DNA of 64,000 bases from Bacillus sp. FJAT-28004 (GTDB taxonomy: Bacteria > Bacillota > Bacilli > Paenibacillales > Paenibacillaceae), in contig NZ_LGHP01000001.1 of assembly GCF_001280845.1 (NCBI RefSeq), positions 5,002,665-5,066,664 of the forward strand, in the 5' to 3' direction. The notes under the pieces were generated by a model, which had not been told where the DNA came from, ran no database searches, and saw only the letters and a list, made by a program, of their open reading frames with translations. Position numbers and translations under genes: made by a program. Shown one piece after another: positions 18,276 through 27,275 of this stretch (its first letter is position 1; each line of letters begins with the position of its first letter).

Positions 18276-19321
18276 CAAAAGAAGCATTATATTTATTGCT
18301 CATCTCATCAGCATTATTTTCATTTTTTTTGATATCAATTATTGTCATTTGGTTCTTTCGATATTTTAGAGAATCCAAAAATAATAAATTAAAGCAGCAG
18401 CTAGAAGATGTGTTTGCATCTTACTTTGACGCAGGAAATGAAAATAAACGAACGATCATTCAACGATTGAATAAAATCGTCGGAAAAAGCGCTAGAAGAA
18501 AAGAGTTGTTTATTAATATCGTCATTAGTTATGATGATGATTTTATTGAAGCTAATCATGATAAGATGATGAACATTTATGAATTGACAGGAGTAAAAGC
18601 ATTTCTTTTAAAAAGACTCCAATCAAACAGCGTTCATATCCAGTCTTTAGCCTGCCGACATTTAGGGGAATTACAACTTAGAGATACAAAAACATCGATT
18701 ATTGCGCTCATATCAAGTAAAAATAATGATGTGATCTATAATGTAATGCTTGCTCTTGCGAAGCTTGGTGATCTCGAGGGTCTTGTTCATATCCTTACCA
18801 ATGAATCTAAAAATATGAACTTGTCTCACAGAGCCATTATTGAGATTATTTCCGCTTTTAACGGCTCCAAAGAAGAACTGTTTAGTCAAACCATTGCATT
18901 AAGCGATGACTATATGAAAGGGATTCTAATAAAAGCTATGGCTCCTTATCGTATTGAAGGACTGAATGAGTATTATATTAAATATTTAAATCGTGATGAT
19001 AAGAACCTTAAGATAGCATCAATACGAGCGCTGTGTGAGTTAAACAAAGAGGAGCATGAACCCTATATACTAGCAAAGCTTGATGATCATGATTGGGAGG
19101 TCAGAGCAGCTGCTGCAAAAGGTCTTGAAAAGATTGGTACGCATAGAAGTTTAGCTGAGTTAGGGAAAACGACTGGCGACAGTATGTGGTGGGTAAGACA
19201 TAATGCCGCAAGCGCGCTTATCCTCATCCCTGGAGGTATAGAATTCGCTTCTAACATCATCAACGGGGATGATAAATTTGCACGGGATGCGGTTGCTAGT
19301 GTTATTGAAATGACTTCCTAA
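18272..19321 (+). CDS. Membrane-anchored HEAT-repeat protein
   Basis: A 349-residue protein with a single N-terminal TM (about 5-28) and a cytoplasmic region of alpha-helical HEAT-like repeats from about 110 to the end. The clearest repeats are NVMLALAKLGD, IASIRALCELN, WEVRAAAAKGLEKIG and WWVRHNAASALILI. Its start overlaps the previous stop by four bases and the GT2 synthase follows by 21 bp. HEAT arrays mediate protein contacts, so it may scaffold or regulate the synthase. No PilZ or other c-di-GMP domain is visible in it. Its function is inferred from position only. Confidence 0.7.
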   Translation: MTKEALYLLLISSALFSFFLISIIVIWFFRYFRESKNNKLKQQLEDVFASYFDAGNENKRTIIQRLNKIVGKSARRKELFINIVISYDDDFIEANHDKMMNIYELTGVKAFLLKRLQSNSVHIQSLACRHLGELQLRDTKTSIIALISSKNNDVIYNVMLALAKLGDLEGLVHILTNESKNMNLSHRAIIEIISAFNGSKEELFSQTIALSDDYMKGILIKAMAPYRIEGLNEYYIKYLNRDDKNLKIASIRALCELNKEEHEPYILAKLDDHDWEVRAAAAKGLEKIGTHRSLAELGKTTGDSMWWVRHNAASALILIPGGIEFASNIINGDDKFARDAVASVIEMTS

Positions 19322-19342
19322 TGACAACTTAGAAAAACGAGG

Positions 19343-20788
19343 ATGGTTTTTGCATACATGTATATTCTCAGAATGTTTATTATTTATTTCAGCGAGTTTT
19401 GTATGTTGTATACGATTGGAATTAATATTTTCTATAATGGGCAGATGTTTATTGCTTCTTTGGATATGTTTAGTTATTTGAAAAAAATGAAGGCTTCAGA
19501 TTATAGAAGATATATCGATTCTAAAAATATGATTCCGATCTCTATTATTGTTCCCGCATACAACGAAGAGAAGACGATTGTTGATAATATTAAATCACTG
19601 CTTGCTTTAAATTATTTTGAGTATGAGATTATTATTGTCAATGACGGCTCAAGTGATGGTACTAGAGAAAAAATAATTAAAGAGTTTAATTTGAAAAAAG
19701 TAAATCAACCAATCATGCAAAGCTTGCCCACGAATGAAGTAGTTGGCGTTTATCGGAATAATGAATACGAGCGATTAATATTTGTAGATAAATTAAACGG
19801 CGGCAAAGCTGATGCCCTTAATGTGGGCATTAATGTGTCGATCTATCCTATTTTTGCATGTATAGATGCGGATTCCATATTAGAAAAAGATGCACTTATC
19901 AAGCTTGCGATGTTATTTGTGGAGAATCCTGAAACAATCGCCGTTGGGGGCATTGTCCGAATTGCGAATGGATCTGTCATTAAGGATGGCAAGCTTATGG
20001 AAATGAATATCCCTAAAAGCAGCATGGCAAGATTTCAAATCATTGAATATTTTCGGGCTTTTCTTACGGGGCGAACCAGCTTCAGCAAGTTAAATTCGAT
20101 TTTGATTATTTCCGGTGCATTCGGAGCGTTTAATAAAAGGGTCGTTATTGAGTGCGGCGGTTACAAAGTAAATACAATCGGTGAAGATATGGATATCATC
20201 GTTAGACTTCATAAGGCGATGAAAGAGCAGAAGAGAAAGTACAACATTCAATTTCTTGCTGACCCGATTTGCTGGACTCAGGCTCCAGAATCAATGAAGG
20301 ATCTAAGAAGCCAGCGTAGAAGATGGCAAATCGGACTATTTGATACATTAATCAGTTATAGGAAGATGCTGTTTAATCCGAAATACGGGAAGATCGGTAT
20401 GGTGACACTGCCTTATTACTGGATATTCGAATTAATCGGACCTATCGTTGAGGCTCTTGGTTATATCTTTATTCCATTAGCCTATCTTTTTGGCTTATTG
20501 GAATTTAGCAGCTTTATTACTTTTTTTGTTATCGCTTTTTTACTCGGCACTACATTATCAATGGGCAGTATTTTATTGGAGCAAATCACATTTCGCAAAT
20601 ACAGCTCGTTTAAGGAAACAATGCTGCTCGTGCTATTTGGCGTGTTGGAGAACTTAGGTTATCGTCAGCTTACTGTGCTGTTCCGTGTTGAAGGGATTTT
20701 TAATTTCAGAAGAGGCCGGCATTCGTGGGGGGCCATGAATAGAAAGAAATTTGTTTCTAATGAAGAGACGAAAGATATCAATATGTGA
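19343..20788 (+). CDS. Processive family-2 glycosyltransferase (polysaccharide synthase)
   Basis: A 481-residue membrane glycosyltransferase like PgaC/hyaluronan synthase/YdaM. After one N-terminal TM, the GT2 domain (64-335) shows PAYNEE, NDGSSDGT (Asp101), DAD (175-177), GED (280-282) and QRRRW (324-328), the full set for processive synthases. Two or three TM segments follow at about 350-440. Such enzymes polymerise and export beta-linked polymers from nucleotide sugars. The sugar is not predictable. The ATG at 19343 has GAGG immediately before it, too close, while the ATG at 19358 is rather far, so the exact start is uncertain. No PilZ domain follows. Confidence 0.85.
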   Translation: MVFAYMYILRMFIIYFSEFCMLYTIGINIFYNGQMFIASLDMFSYLKKMKASDYRRYIDSKNMIPISIIVPAYNEEKTIVDNIKSLLALNYFEYEIIIVNDGSSDGTREKIIKEFNLKKVNQPIMQSLPTNEVVGVYRNNEYERLIFVDKLNGGKADALNVGINVSIYPIFACIDADSILEKDALIKLAMLFVENPETIAVGGIVRIANGSVIKDGKLMEMNIPKSSMARFQIIEYFRAFLTGRTSFSKLNSILIISGAFGAFNKRVVIECGGYKVNTIGEDMDIIVRLHKAMKEQKRKYNIQFLADPICWTQAPESMKDLRSQRRRWQIGLFDTLISYRKMLFNPKYGKIGMVTLPYYWIFELIGPIVEALGYIFIPLAYLFGLLEFSSFITFFVIAFLLGTTLSMGSILLEQITFRKYSSFKETMLLVLFGVLENLGYRQLTVLFRVEGIFNFRRGRHSWGAMNRKKFVSNEETKDINM

Positions 20789-20805
20789 TCCTGAAGTTTA
20801 AATAT

Positions 20806-20846
20806 AAAGAGTAGCTGTACGCAAATGCGACTACTCTTTTTTTTTG
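20806..20846 (+). terminator. Intrinsic terminator of the polysaccharide operon
   Basis: The stem AAAGAGTAG / CTACTCTTT with a 16-nt loop is followed by a long T run, just after the GT2 gene. Confidence 0.75.
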
Positions 20847-20869
20847 TTTGATCATTTTGATGAAAAAAA

Positions 20870-20883
20870 TGAAAACGCATACA
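20870..20883 (+). promoter_or_regulatory. cre-like CcpA site 1
   Basis: TGAAAACGCATACA differs from the cre consensus TGWAANCGNTNWCA at one position. It lies in the 421-bp gap before the first sugar importer, which holds no gene. Confidence 0.5.
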
Positions 20884-21058
20884 TGTCATTTTTGATTTTG
20901 ATCATTTCTTACGATTAAAAGGGCTTGTATTCGTGTTGAAAAGCGATTGGTAAATCTTGCGGATGGCGCTAAATGAGCGATTTATCAACAAAAATGACAC
21001 ATAACTGCAATTATCAGAATAGTTGCAGCAGTTCGCTAATTGATGTTTCCTCATATAA

Positions 21059-21072
21059 GTAAAGCGCTATCA
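21059..21072 (+). promoter_or_regulatory. cre-like CcpA site 2
   Basis: GTAAAGCGCTATCA keeps the core AAGCGCT and differs from cre consensus only in its first two bases. It lies just upstream of the predicted -35 element. Confidence 0.45.
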
Positions 21073-21092
21073 TCCAATACGGAAATGACATA

Positions 21093-21121
21093 TTTACGAG
21101 AATTACTATGTTGGCTATTGT
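21093..21121 (+). promoter_or_regulatory. Putative promoter of the first CUT1 importer
   Basis: TTTACG (21093-21098) and TATTGT (21116-21121) are 17 bp apart, with cre-like sites on both sides. Confidence 0.4.
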
Positions 21122-21127
21122 TGTGAA

Positions 21128-21141
21128 TGTAAGCGATAGCA
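21128..21141 (+). promoter_or_regulatory. cre-like CcpA site 3
   Basis: TGTAAGCGATAGCA has one mismatch to TGWAANCGNTNWCA and would overlap the transcription start of the predicted promoter, a position typical for CcpA repression. Confidence 0.55.
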
Positions 21142-21209
21142 TTTCTTAAATTCCTGTCGCCAATCACAAAACAAAAGCATTCATAATGAAACGGGGAAGG
21201 AGTGATTTT

Positions 21210-22172
21210 ATGCAGGAAGCTAAAAGTATCGCAGCACCAAGTATGCTTCCGGAACCTGCTAAAGAGAAGAGCAGAATGGGGAAAAGAGTCCTTCAAAATT
21301 GGGAACTGTATTTATTCGTTGCACCCGCATTTTTCTACTTTCTAATCTTCTCTTACGGTCCGATGTACGGCATACAAATCGCGTTTAAAAACTTCATACC
21401 AACGAAAGGGATCTCAGGAAGCCCTTGGGTCGGATTCGATCACTTTATCCGATTTTTTGATTCTTATTACTTTTGGGACTTGATTTGGAACACATTAAGT
21501 ATTAGCCTGTATGAACTCGCAATCGGGTTTCCGATTCCGATTATACTGGCGCTGGCCTTCAATGAGCTGAAGGGCGGTTCCTTTAAGAAGATGGCTCAGA
21601 CCGTCACTTATGCGCCGCATTTCATTTCGGTCGTGGTTATGGCGGGTATGATCATTACGTTCTTATCGCCCTCATCAGGGATTGTCACACACCTGATTGA
21701 ATGGCTGGGGTTTGATGCTCCAGATTTCCTGACAGACCCTAAGTGGTTCAAGACGATGTATGTATTCTCGGGTGTATGGCAGAGCGCGGGTTGGGGAACA
21801 ATCATATATTTGGCTGCGCTTTCAGGAGTCGATCCGGGTCTGCATGAAGCAGCAATCATTGATGGAGCTTCACGATTCCAACGTGTTCTCCATATTAATA
21901 TCCCGACGATTGTCCCAACGATGACGATTCTTTTAATTCTGAACATGGGAAGCTTGCTTGGGGTTGGATTTGAGAAAATACTGTTGCTCCAAAACTCGCT
22001 TAACATGGAGTCATCCGATGTCATTTCAACTTTCGTCTACCGATCAGGACTTGTGGATGCCCAGTATAGCTTCTCGACGGCAATTGGCTTGTTCAACTCC
22101 GTCATTAATGCAATTGTTCTAGTTGTTGTGAATCAGATTGTACGACGTACCAATGAAAATAGCTTGTGGTAG
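21210..22172 (+). CDS. CUT1 ABC sugar importer permease, LplB-like
   Basis: Permease of a carbohydrate importer, 320 residues with six TMs. The ATG at 21210 is chosen because GGAAGGAG lies seven bases upstream. The ATG at 21186 lacks such a site. The EAA loop reads EAAIIDGASRFQRVLHINIPTI, the contact for the ATPase. The N-terminal region with YGPMYGIQIAFKNF is typical of LplB/YtcN proteins. The operon continues with a second permease and a lipoprotein. No ATPase gene is present, so the shared MsmX-type ATPase encoded elsewhere is probably used. Confidence 0.9.
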   Translation: MQEAKSIAAPSMLPEPAKEKSRMGKRVLQNWELYLFVAPAFFYFLIFSYGPMYGIQIAFKNFIPTKGISGSPWVGFDHFIRFFDSYYFWDLIWNTLSISLYELAIGFPIPIILALAFNELKGGSFKKMAQTVTYAPHFISVVVMAGMIITFLSPSSGIVTHLIEWLGFDAPDFLTDPKWFKTMYVFSGVWQSAGWGTIIYLAALSGVDPGLHEAAIIDGASRFQRVLHINIPTIVPTMTILLILNMGSLLGVGFEKILLLQNSLNMESSDVISTFVYRSGLVDAQYSFSTAIGLFNSVINAIVLVVVNQIVRRTNENSLW

Positions 22173-22190
22173 AAGAAGGGGGTATGACCG

Positions 22191-23099
22191 ATGATTTCCG
22201 CTGTTAAAGAGTCCGGAAGGGATAAAGTGTTTCTGATTTGCAACTATGTATACGTATTCTTGGCTTTTGTTATTGTCGCCTATCCTGTCATTTATATGAT
22301 TAGCGCTTCTATAAGCGATCCCAAATTAGTCGGTTCCGGCGAAATGTGGCTCTGGCCAAAAGGCATTACGTTTGAAGGCTATAAGAGGGTGTTCCAGAAC
22401 ACAAGCATATGGACGGGATACGGCAACACCATTCTCTATACGGTGGTAGGCACATCAATTAACTTATTCGTTACATTGCCAGCCGCATATGCACTAAGCC
22501 GTAAAGACTTTTTGGGACGCAACTTTTTTATGGGTATGTTTCTGGTCACCATGTTTTTTGGCGGAGGCCTCGTACCAAGTTATTTGCTCATCAAGGAATT
22601 AGGAATGGTTAATACGATTTGGGCGATTGTGATTCCTTCGGCCGCTTCGATCTGGAACATCATTGTAGCGCGTACGTTCTTTCAATCATCCATTCCGAAA
22701 GAGCTGCAAGAGGCTGCACAGATCGACGGGTGCACCAACCTGCGGCTGTTCATCAAAATTATTTTACCGTTGTCGATGCCGATCATCGCAGTTATGGCTT
22801 TGTTCTACGGTGTGGGCAACTGGAACAGCTACTTCTCGGCGCTCATTTATTTGAATGATGCTGCTAAATATCCTTTGCAGCTTGTATTGCGCCAGATTCT
22901 TGTTCTACAGGAGATGTCGGCTCAGGGCGGGGGCGTAATTGATTCTTCATCAGCATCGGCTCTTAATAACAAAGCTGAAATCGCTGCGCTGGTCAAATAC
23001 GCTGTTATTATCGTAGCGACAGCACCGATAATCGCTATCTATCCGTTTCTTCAGCGTTACTTTGTGCAAGGTGTCATGATTGGTTCCGTTAAGGGCTGA
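22191..23099 (+). CDS. CUT1 ABC sugar importer permease, YtcP/LplC-like
   Basis: Second permease, 302 residues with six TMs, partner of the preceding LplB-like subunit. The EAA loop reads ELQEAAQIDGCTNLRLFIKIILPL, and the C-terminus PFLQRYFVQGVMIGSVKG is the hallmark of the YtcP/LplC group. It starts 18 bp after the first permease and is followed by the solute-binding lipoprotein. Confidence 0.92.
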   Translation: MISAVKESGRDKVFLICNYVYVFLAFVIVAYPVIYMISASISDPKLVGSGEMWLWPKGITFEGYKRVFQNTSIWTGYGNTILYTVVGTSINLFVTLPAAYALSRKDFLGRNFFMGMFLVTMFFGGGLVPSYLLIKELGMVNTIWAIVIPSAASIWNIIVARTFFQSSIPKELQEAAQIDGCTNLRLFIKIILPLSMPIIAVMALFYGVGNWNSYFSALIYLNDAAKYPLQLVLRQILVLQEMSAQGGGVIDSSSASALNNKAEIAALVKYAVIIVATAPIIAIYPFLQRYFVQGVMIGSVKG

Positions 23100-23140
23100 T
23101 TTTGCTCATAAATAGTATGAAAAAGGGAGAGGGATTTTGG

Positions 23141-24754
23141 ATGAAAAAGCTAAAAAAAGCATCATCTTTGTTACTCAGCATGACGGTGCTCGTCTCCGTA
23201 TTAGCAGCTTGTGGTTCGCCGAACAATGAGGAGAAAACGAATAGCAGCAATGCAGGTTCCGAAACGTCCGCATCCAAAACGGCTGACGGGGTTAACAAAG
23301 AAGGGTTTCCGGTTGTCAGTAAACCGATTACCTTGAAGATGATGTCACAGGACGTTGGCGTTGCTGACTGGAACAAAATGCCTGTACTACAAGAGATGGA
23401 GAAATTGACAGGCATTAAGCTGGAATACCAGAACGCCCCGATCGACAGCTTTGCGACCAAGAAAAATCTAGTATTTGCAAGCGGAGATTTGCCGGATATG
23501 TTCTATGCAGCGGATCTGAAACCTGCAGAACAAGTCACTTACGGAACTCAAGGTGTTCTTATTCCTCTTGAAAAATATATTGATGAAGGCTATGCGCCAA
23601 ATATCAAAAAGATCTTTGATGATCATCCGGACATCCGCAAGTCGTTCACCACGCCAGACGGACATATTTATGCGCTGCCGAACGTTGATTTAGCAGCAGT
23701 CTGGTACCGCGGTCCGATGTGGTACAACGGCAAGTTCTTGAAAACTCTTGGGGCAACAGAGCCTAAGACGACAGAAGAGCTGTACGCCTATCTGAAGCGT
23801 GTTAAGACTGAAGACCCGAATGGAAACGGTAAGCAGGATGAAATTCCGCTCACATCCGACAAACTGAACGATTTGCGCATGTACTTCCTCGGTTTCTGGG
23901 GCATTTATGATGAGGTCGTTTATGCCGATAAGGATGGCAAAGTACATTACACGCCACAAGAAGAGGGTTACAAAGGATATTTAACGTTCCTGAACCGTCT
24001 ATGGAAAGAGGAATTGCTGGACCACGAGACCTTCTCGCAAACGGGTGAACAGAAGAAAGCAAAAGGGAAAAACAATCAAATTGCTTTGTTCAACGACTAT
24101 TACCCTTACTTTACGCTAGGCGGCGAACCAAGCGAAGACAACCCGTTGATGACGCCGGTGAAAAGTGAAATCGCTGATTCTCCTGTCTATGGCAAGCACC
24201 CTGGTATTTCAGCGAATGGTACCTTCGCCATCACAAGCAGCAATCCGGCTCCAGAGGCAACGATGCGTTGGGTAGATTACCTATACAGCTATGAAGGTGC
24301 TACCTTGTTCAATCAAGGTCCTGAGAACCTTCTGTGGAAATATAAAAACAAGGAAACGCATGAAAAGGAATGGCTTCCTGTTCCAGGCGGCATCGACCGT
24401 GAAGAATACCGCGGAACGATGACACCAAACTATGGTATTCTTACGCCGGGTATGAACTCAAGCGATGTTGCCGTAGGCCTTCGGAGCGAATTCGATCTAT
24501 GGATCGATAAGCAAAATGCAGAGAAACTTACACCAATCGCAAAACCGCCTTACCCTAACGTTTATTTGACAAATGAAGAGCAAACTGAGGCTTCTGCTTT
24601 GTTATCAGATTTGAACACTTACGTTACACAGATGGAAGCGAAGTTCGTAACGGGCCAGGAGCCGCTCTCCAATTGGGACAAGTATCTAGAACAAATTAAA
24701 AAAATGGGCGGCGACCGTATCGCTGAGCTTTATCAAAGCGCTTACGACAGATAG
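23141..24754 (+). CDS. LipO-type extracellular sugar-binding lipoprotein
   Basis: Solute-binding protein of the importer, 537 residues. The ATG at 23141 is chosen on the strong site GGGAGAGGG (23125-23133). The signal peptide ends in lipobox VLAACGS (Cys24), so it is anchored outside the membrane. Large size and the DPNGNGKQDEIPLT calcium-loop-like motif are typical of LipO/family-1 binding proteins for oligosaccharides. It probably delivers the glycans handled by the fucosidase operon at 27276-35605. Confidence 0.9.
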   Translation: MKKLKKASSLLLSMTVLVSVLAACGSPNNEEKTNSSNAGSETSASKTADGVNKEGFPVVSKPITLKMMSQDVGVADWNKMPVLQEMEKLTGIKLEYQNAPIDSFATKKNLVFASGDLPDMFYAADLKPAEQVTYGTQGVLIPLEKYIDEGYAPNIKKIFDDHPDIRKSFTTPDGHIYALPNVDLAAVWYRGPMWYNGKFLKTLGATEPKTTEELYAYLKRVKTEDPNGNGKQDEIPLTSDKLNDLRMYFLGFWGIYDEVVYADKDGKVHYTPQEEGYKGYLTFLNRLWKEELLDHETFSQTGEQKKAKGKNNQIALFNDYYPYFTLGGEPSEDNPLMTPVKSEIADSPVYGKHPGISANGTFAITSSNPAPEATMRWVDYLYSYEGATLFNQGPENLLWKYKNKETHEKEWLPVPGGIDREEYRGTMTPNYGILTPGMNSSDVAVGLRSEFDLWIDKQNAEKLTPIAKPPYPNVYLTNEEQTEASALLSDLNTYVTQMEAKFVTGQEPLSNWDKYLEQIKKMGGDRIAELYQSAYDR

Positions 24755-24798
24755 TTCATAGGTAAATAAACCAACAAGCGCATGAATCCAGAAACAGC

Positions 24799-24836
24799 AA
24801 AAACCCGGTCATGCGAGATGATGACCGGGTTTTGTC
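24799..24836. terminator. Bidirectional terminator between importer and regulator
   Basis: The stem AAAACCCGGTCAT / ATGACCGGGTTTT with an 8-nt loop lies between the convergent lipoprotein and AraC-sensor genes. Confidence 0.85.
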
Positions 24837-24838
24837 TA

Positions 24839-27139
24839 TTATTCATCATCCGAATCGGACACCAATTGCGCCTGTTCGTTCTCCCAGAACAGCTTACGGT
24901 ATTGACCAGGCGTATGTCCGGTTTCTTTCTTAAACTTGCGGATAAAGTTAGGCGTATCCAAATAACCGACCTGAATAATGATGTCCTTAAGCGGAGCATT
25001 TGTCGTTTTTAAATGATGCATAACTTCTTCCATTCTTTTTTGCCAAATATATTGGATGAAGTTAAGGCCCATCTTTTCCTTGAATGAACGACTCACATGC
25101 GATGGCGAAATGCCATACTCATAGGCTATCGTTTCTAGACTGAGCGTATTATCTCTAAAGTGCTCATCGATATAGGAAACGATCCGATCGATCTGTGATT
25201 GCTCTTCCTTCTGATTGTTGCGCTCCACTTGATTGCAGATTCGGGAGGCGAGATTCAGAAAGCCAGTCTCGATTTCATCCAAGGAATGGCTGTAAATCAT
25301 ATTTGGAGCCATTTCTTGTGTTAAATTATGAATGCCAAGCTCAGATGCGGTTTTCAGCATCGTATTCAAAATGTCAAAGCATATACAGCGCTTGAGCAAA
25401 GCGGACAATTCAGATGATTGCAGGCTGCGGATAGACGGACTAATGATTTGTGCAGCTACATCATAGCTTCCTAGCTTCAGACTCTGAGAGAGCTTGAGGA
25501 GTGAGTTATTCGGTATCCAGAATGTGTGATCCGGCGTATAGAGCAGCTTCTCGAAATAATTGACGGTGCCATGGCCGCTAGATGATCGCAATTCAAACGC
25601 TGAGCAAGCTTCAATAAAGGACTGATTCAGCTGGTCTGGGCTTGAATAACAGGTTCCAACGCCAATGGTAGGTGTGACATCGAATGTCTCTAGCATATTG
25701 CAGCGAACCGCCTCAGCAATATGACGAACAGGAGCGAATTCCTGCTCCGTTTGGTTCATATTAAAGCTGATAATTAGCGCGAGTTGATCCAGTTGAGGGA
25801 GCTCTACGCCATAGGCATGTGCATCAAGCTCTGGGAATTCGATCTGGGAGAGCAACTCAATCATTTCTTGCCGTTCCTGTCGTTCTTCCTGCGTATCATC
25901 CATTTCTCCCCATCCTATCACCATAACAAAGTGATGAGTGCGGTCGAAATGAAGGTCAAAAGCTTCTTGAATCTCTGGCGCAAGACTTTGCGCATTCCCG
26001 TATTTAAGCAGCATAGACAGAAAGTGATTGCGGGCATATGGCTCTTGTAGATCGACTCGCGAGCTATATTCCTGCAGCGCTGTTCGAATTCGATCAAGTT
26101 CATTGCCGGTTGCGGTAGAGTTGTCTTCTGTATGCTTTGGTTTGAATTTAGAATTTGCGAACTCAACCAGCGTAGAGATCGGCTGGTATTGCATTCTAGC
26201 CAGCAAGAGAGCAATTGCAGCACCGACAATAACGACGATGATGAATAACATCACGATGAAGCTGCGGACATGCACAACGCTGCTGAAAAATTGTGCGCTC
26301 GGCATGACGGTCACATACGTCCATCCGTTGTTCTCTGATTTTACAGATACGATGGAGTGCGGTTTGCCATTTAATGTTTTGTTGTGAATGCCAGGCGCGA
26401 GGTCAAATAAGGACTTCGCTTCCGCATTCGATAAGGCTTCACCTTGTCGATTGTCTACAAGAATTTGACCTTGGTTATCGAGAATATAGGTTAACCCTTG
26501 GTATTTGCCTAGAATGGAATCGATTAAACTCGTAAGCTCCGATTCCTTGATCAGATACATCACCGTTCCGTGAGGATTAGGATTAAAGGGTGTGATCGGA
26601 ACAAGATAAGCGAGCATGGATTCCTGCAAATGGGTGTTGCGAACAACTGAATCGGCTGGACGCATTGTTGGAAATTTAACGTTGTTCAAGTCTTGGAAAA
26701 CGCTTTCCTTATTCCAATTGGAGAATTTGAAGCTATCATCAAATACGTCCATGCTGGACAGACCCTTCGCAGAATAAATATTTTCATCCTTGTGAAAATA
26801 CAAGAACATTTCGCCAATGATAGAGCTGGTTGCTTTGTATTGATCCAATGCTTGAATGGCTTCACCGCTGTAATAAGAATCATGAACCCGAAACGGTGTC
26901 AGTCTCTTGTCATAGGCGACGCGTGAAGCAATTTCACTTAACTCCTTCATCCGGCCATCAATGATGACTTTGGTTTGCGTTAGCTGACTGAGACGGGATT
27001 GTTCAATCTCCGAACGAAGATTGGTAACAGCGTTTTGATAGATGAATATAGTCATAAGTACTAATGGGATAAGCAATATGAACAAATAGGACCAGATGTA
27101 CTTTAAAAACAGTTTGGATTTGAAGTAGTTTAGTTTCAT
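24839..27139 (-). CDS. Membrane-bound AraC-family sensor-regulator with Cache-type domain
   Basis: A 766-residue one-component regulator. TM1 is at about 13-33, then an extracellular Cache-like sensor to about 275, TM2 at about 280-310, a cytoplasmic linker, and an AraC/HTH_18 DNA-binding domain at about 655-755 (SPSHVSRSFKEKMG and DTPNFIRKFKKETG are its two HTH units). This is the YesS-like architecture that senses sugar-loaded binding proteins and activates glycan clusters. It is placed between the importer and the catabolic operon it most likely controls, convergent to one and divergent from the other. Confidence 0.88.
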   Translation of the reverse strand: MKLNYFKSKLFLKYIWSYLFILLIPLVLMTIFIYQNAVTNLRSEIEQSRLSQLTQTKVIIDGRMKELSEIASRVAYDKRLTPFRVHDSYYSGEAIQALDQYKATSSIIGEMFLYFHKDENIYSAKGLSSMDVFDDSFKFSNWNKESVFQDLNNVKFPTMRPADSVVRNTHLQESMLAYLVPITPFNPNPHGTVMYLIKESELTSLIDSILGKYQGLTYILDNQGQILVDNRQGEALSNAEAKSLFDLAPGIHNKTLNGKPHSIVSVKSENNGWTYVTVMPSAQFFSSVVHVRSFIVMLFIIVVIVGAAIALLLARMQYQPISTLVEFANSKFKPKHTEDNSTATGNELDRIRTALQEYSSRVDLQEPYARNHFLSMLLKYGNAQSLAPEIQEAFDLHFDRTHHFVMVIGWGEMDDTQEERQERQEMIELLSQIEFPELDAHAYGVELPQLDQLALIISFNMNQTEQEFAPVRHIAEAVRCNMLETFDVTPTIGVGTCYSSPDQLNQSFIEACSAFELRSSSGHGTVNYFEKLLYTPDHTFWIPNNSLLKLSQSLKLGSYDVAAQIISPSIRSLQSSELSALLKRCICFDILNTMLKTASELGIHNLTQEMAPNMIYSHSLDEIETGFLNLASRICNQVERNNQKEEQSQIDRIVSYIDEHFRDNTLSLETIAYEYGISPSHVSRSFKEKMGLNFIQYIWQKRMEEVMHHLKTTNAPLKDIIIQVGYLDTPNFIRKFKKETGHTPGQYRKLFWENEQAQLVSDSDDE

Positions 27140-27275
27140 ATATTTTTGCCCCCTATGATCTACCTGCTCATTTCATCGCTTCTAATCATAGCAACAAATT
27201 TACAATTTGGACATAGCGCATAAGAATGCAATATATGTTCATTTTACGATAGGTCAATTACATTGGAGGTAAACC

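Noticed and set aside
20847..20907. TTTGATCATTT direct repeats 50 bp apart
   Set aside because: Short and AT-rich. They may be chance in this gap and match no known regulator.
27199..27235. Promoter elements before the fucosidase operon (TTTACA-TAAGAA or TTGGAC-AATATA)
   Set aside because: Two weak, overlapping options with imperfect spacing. Activation by the AraC regulator is likely but the core promoter cannot be fixed.
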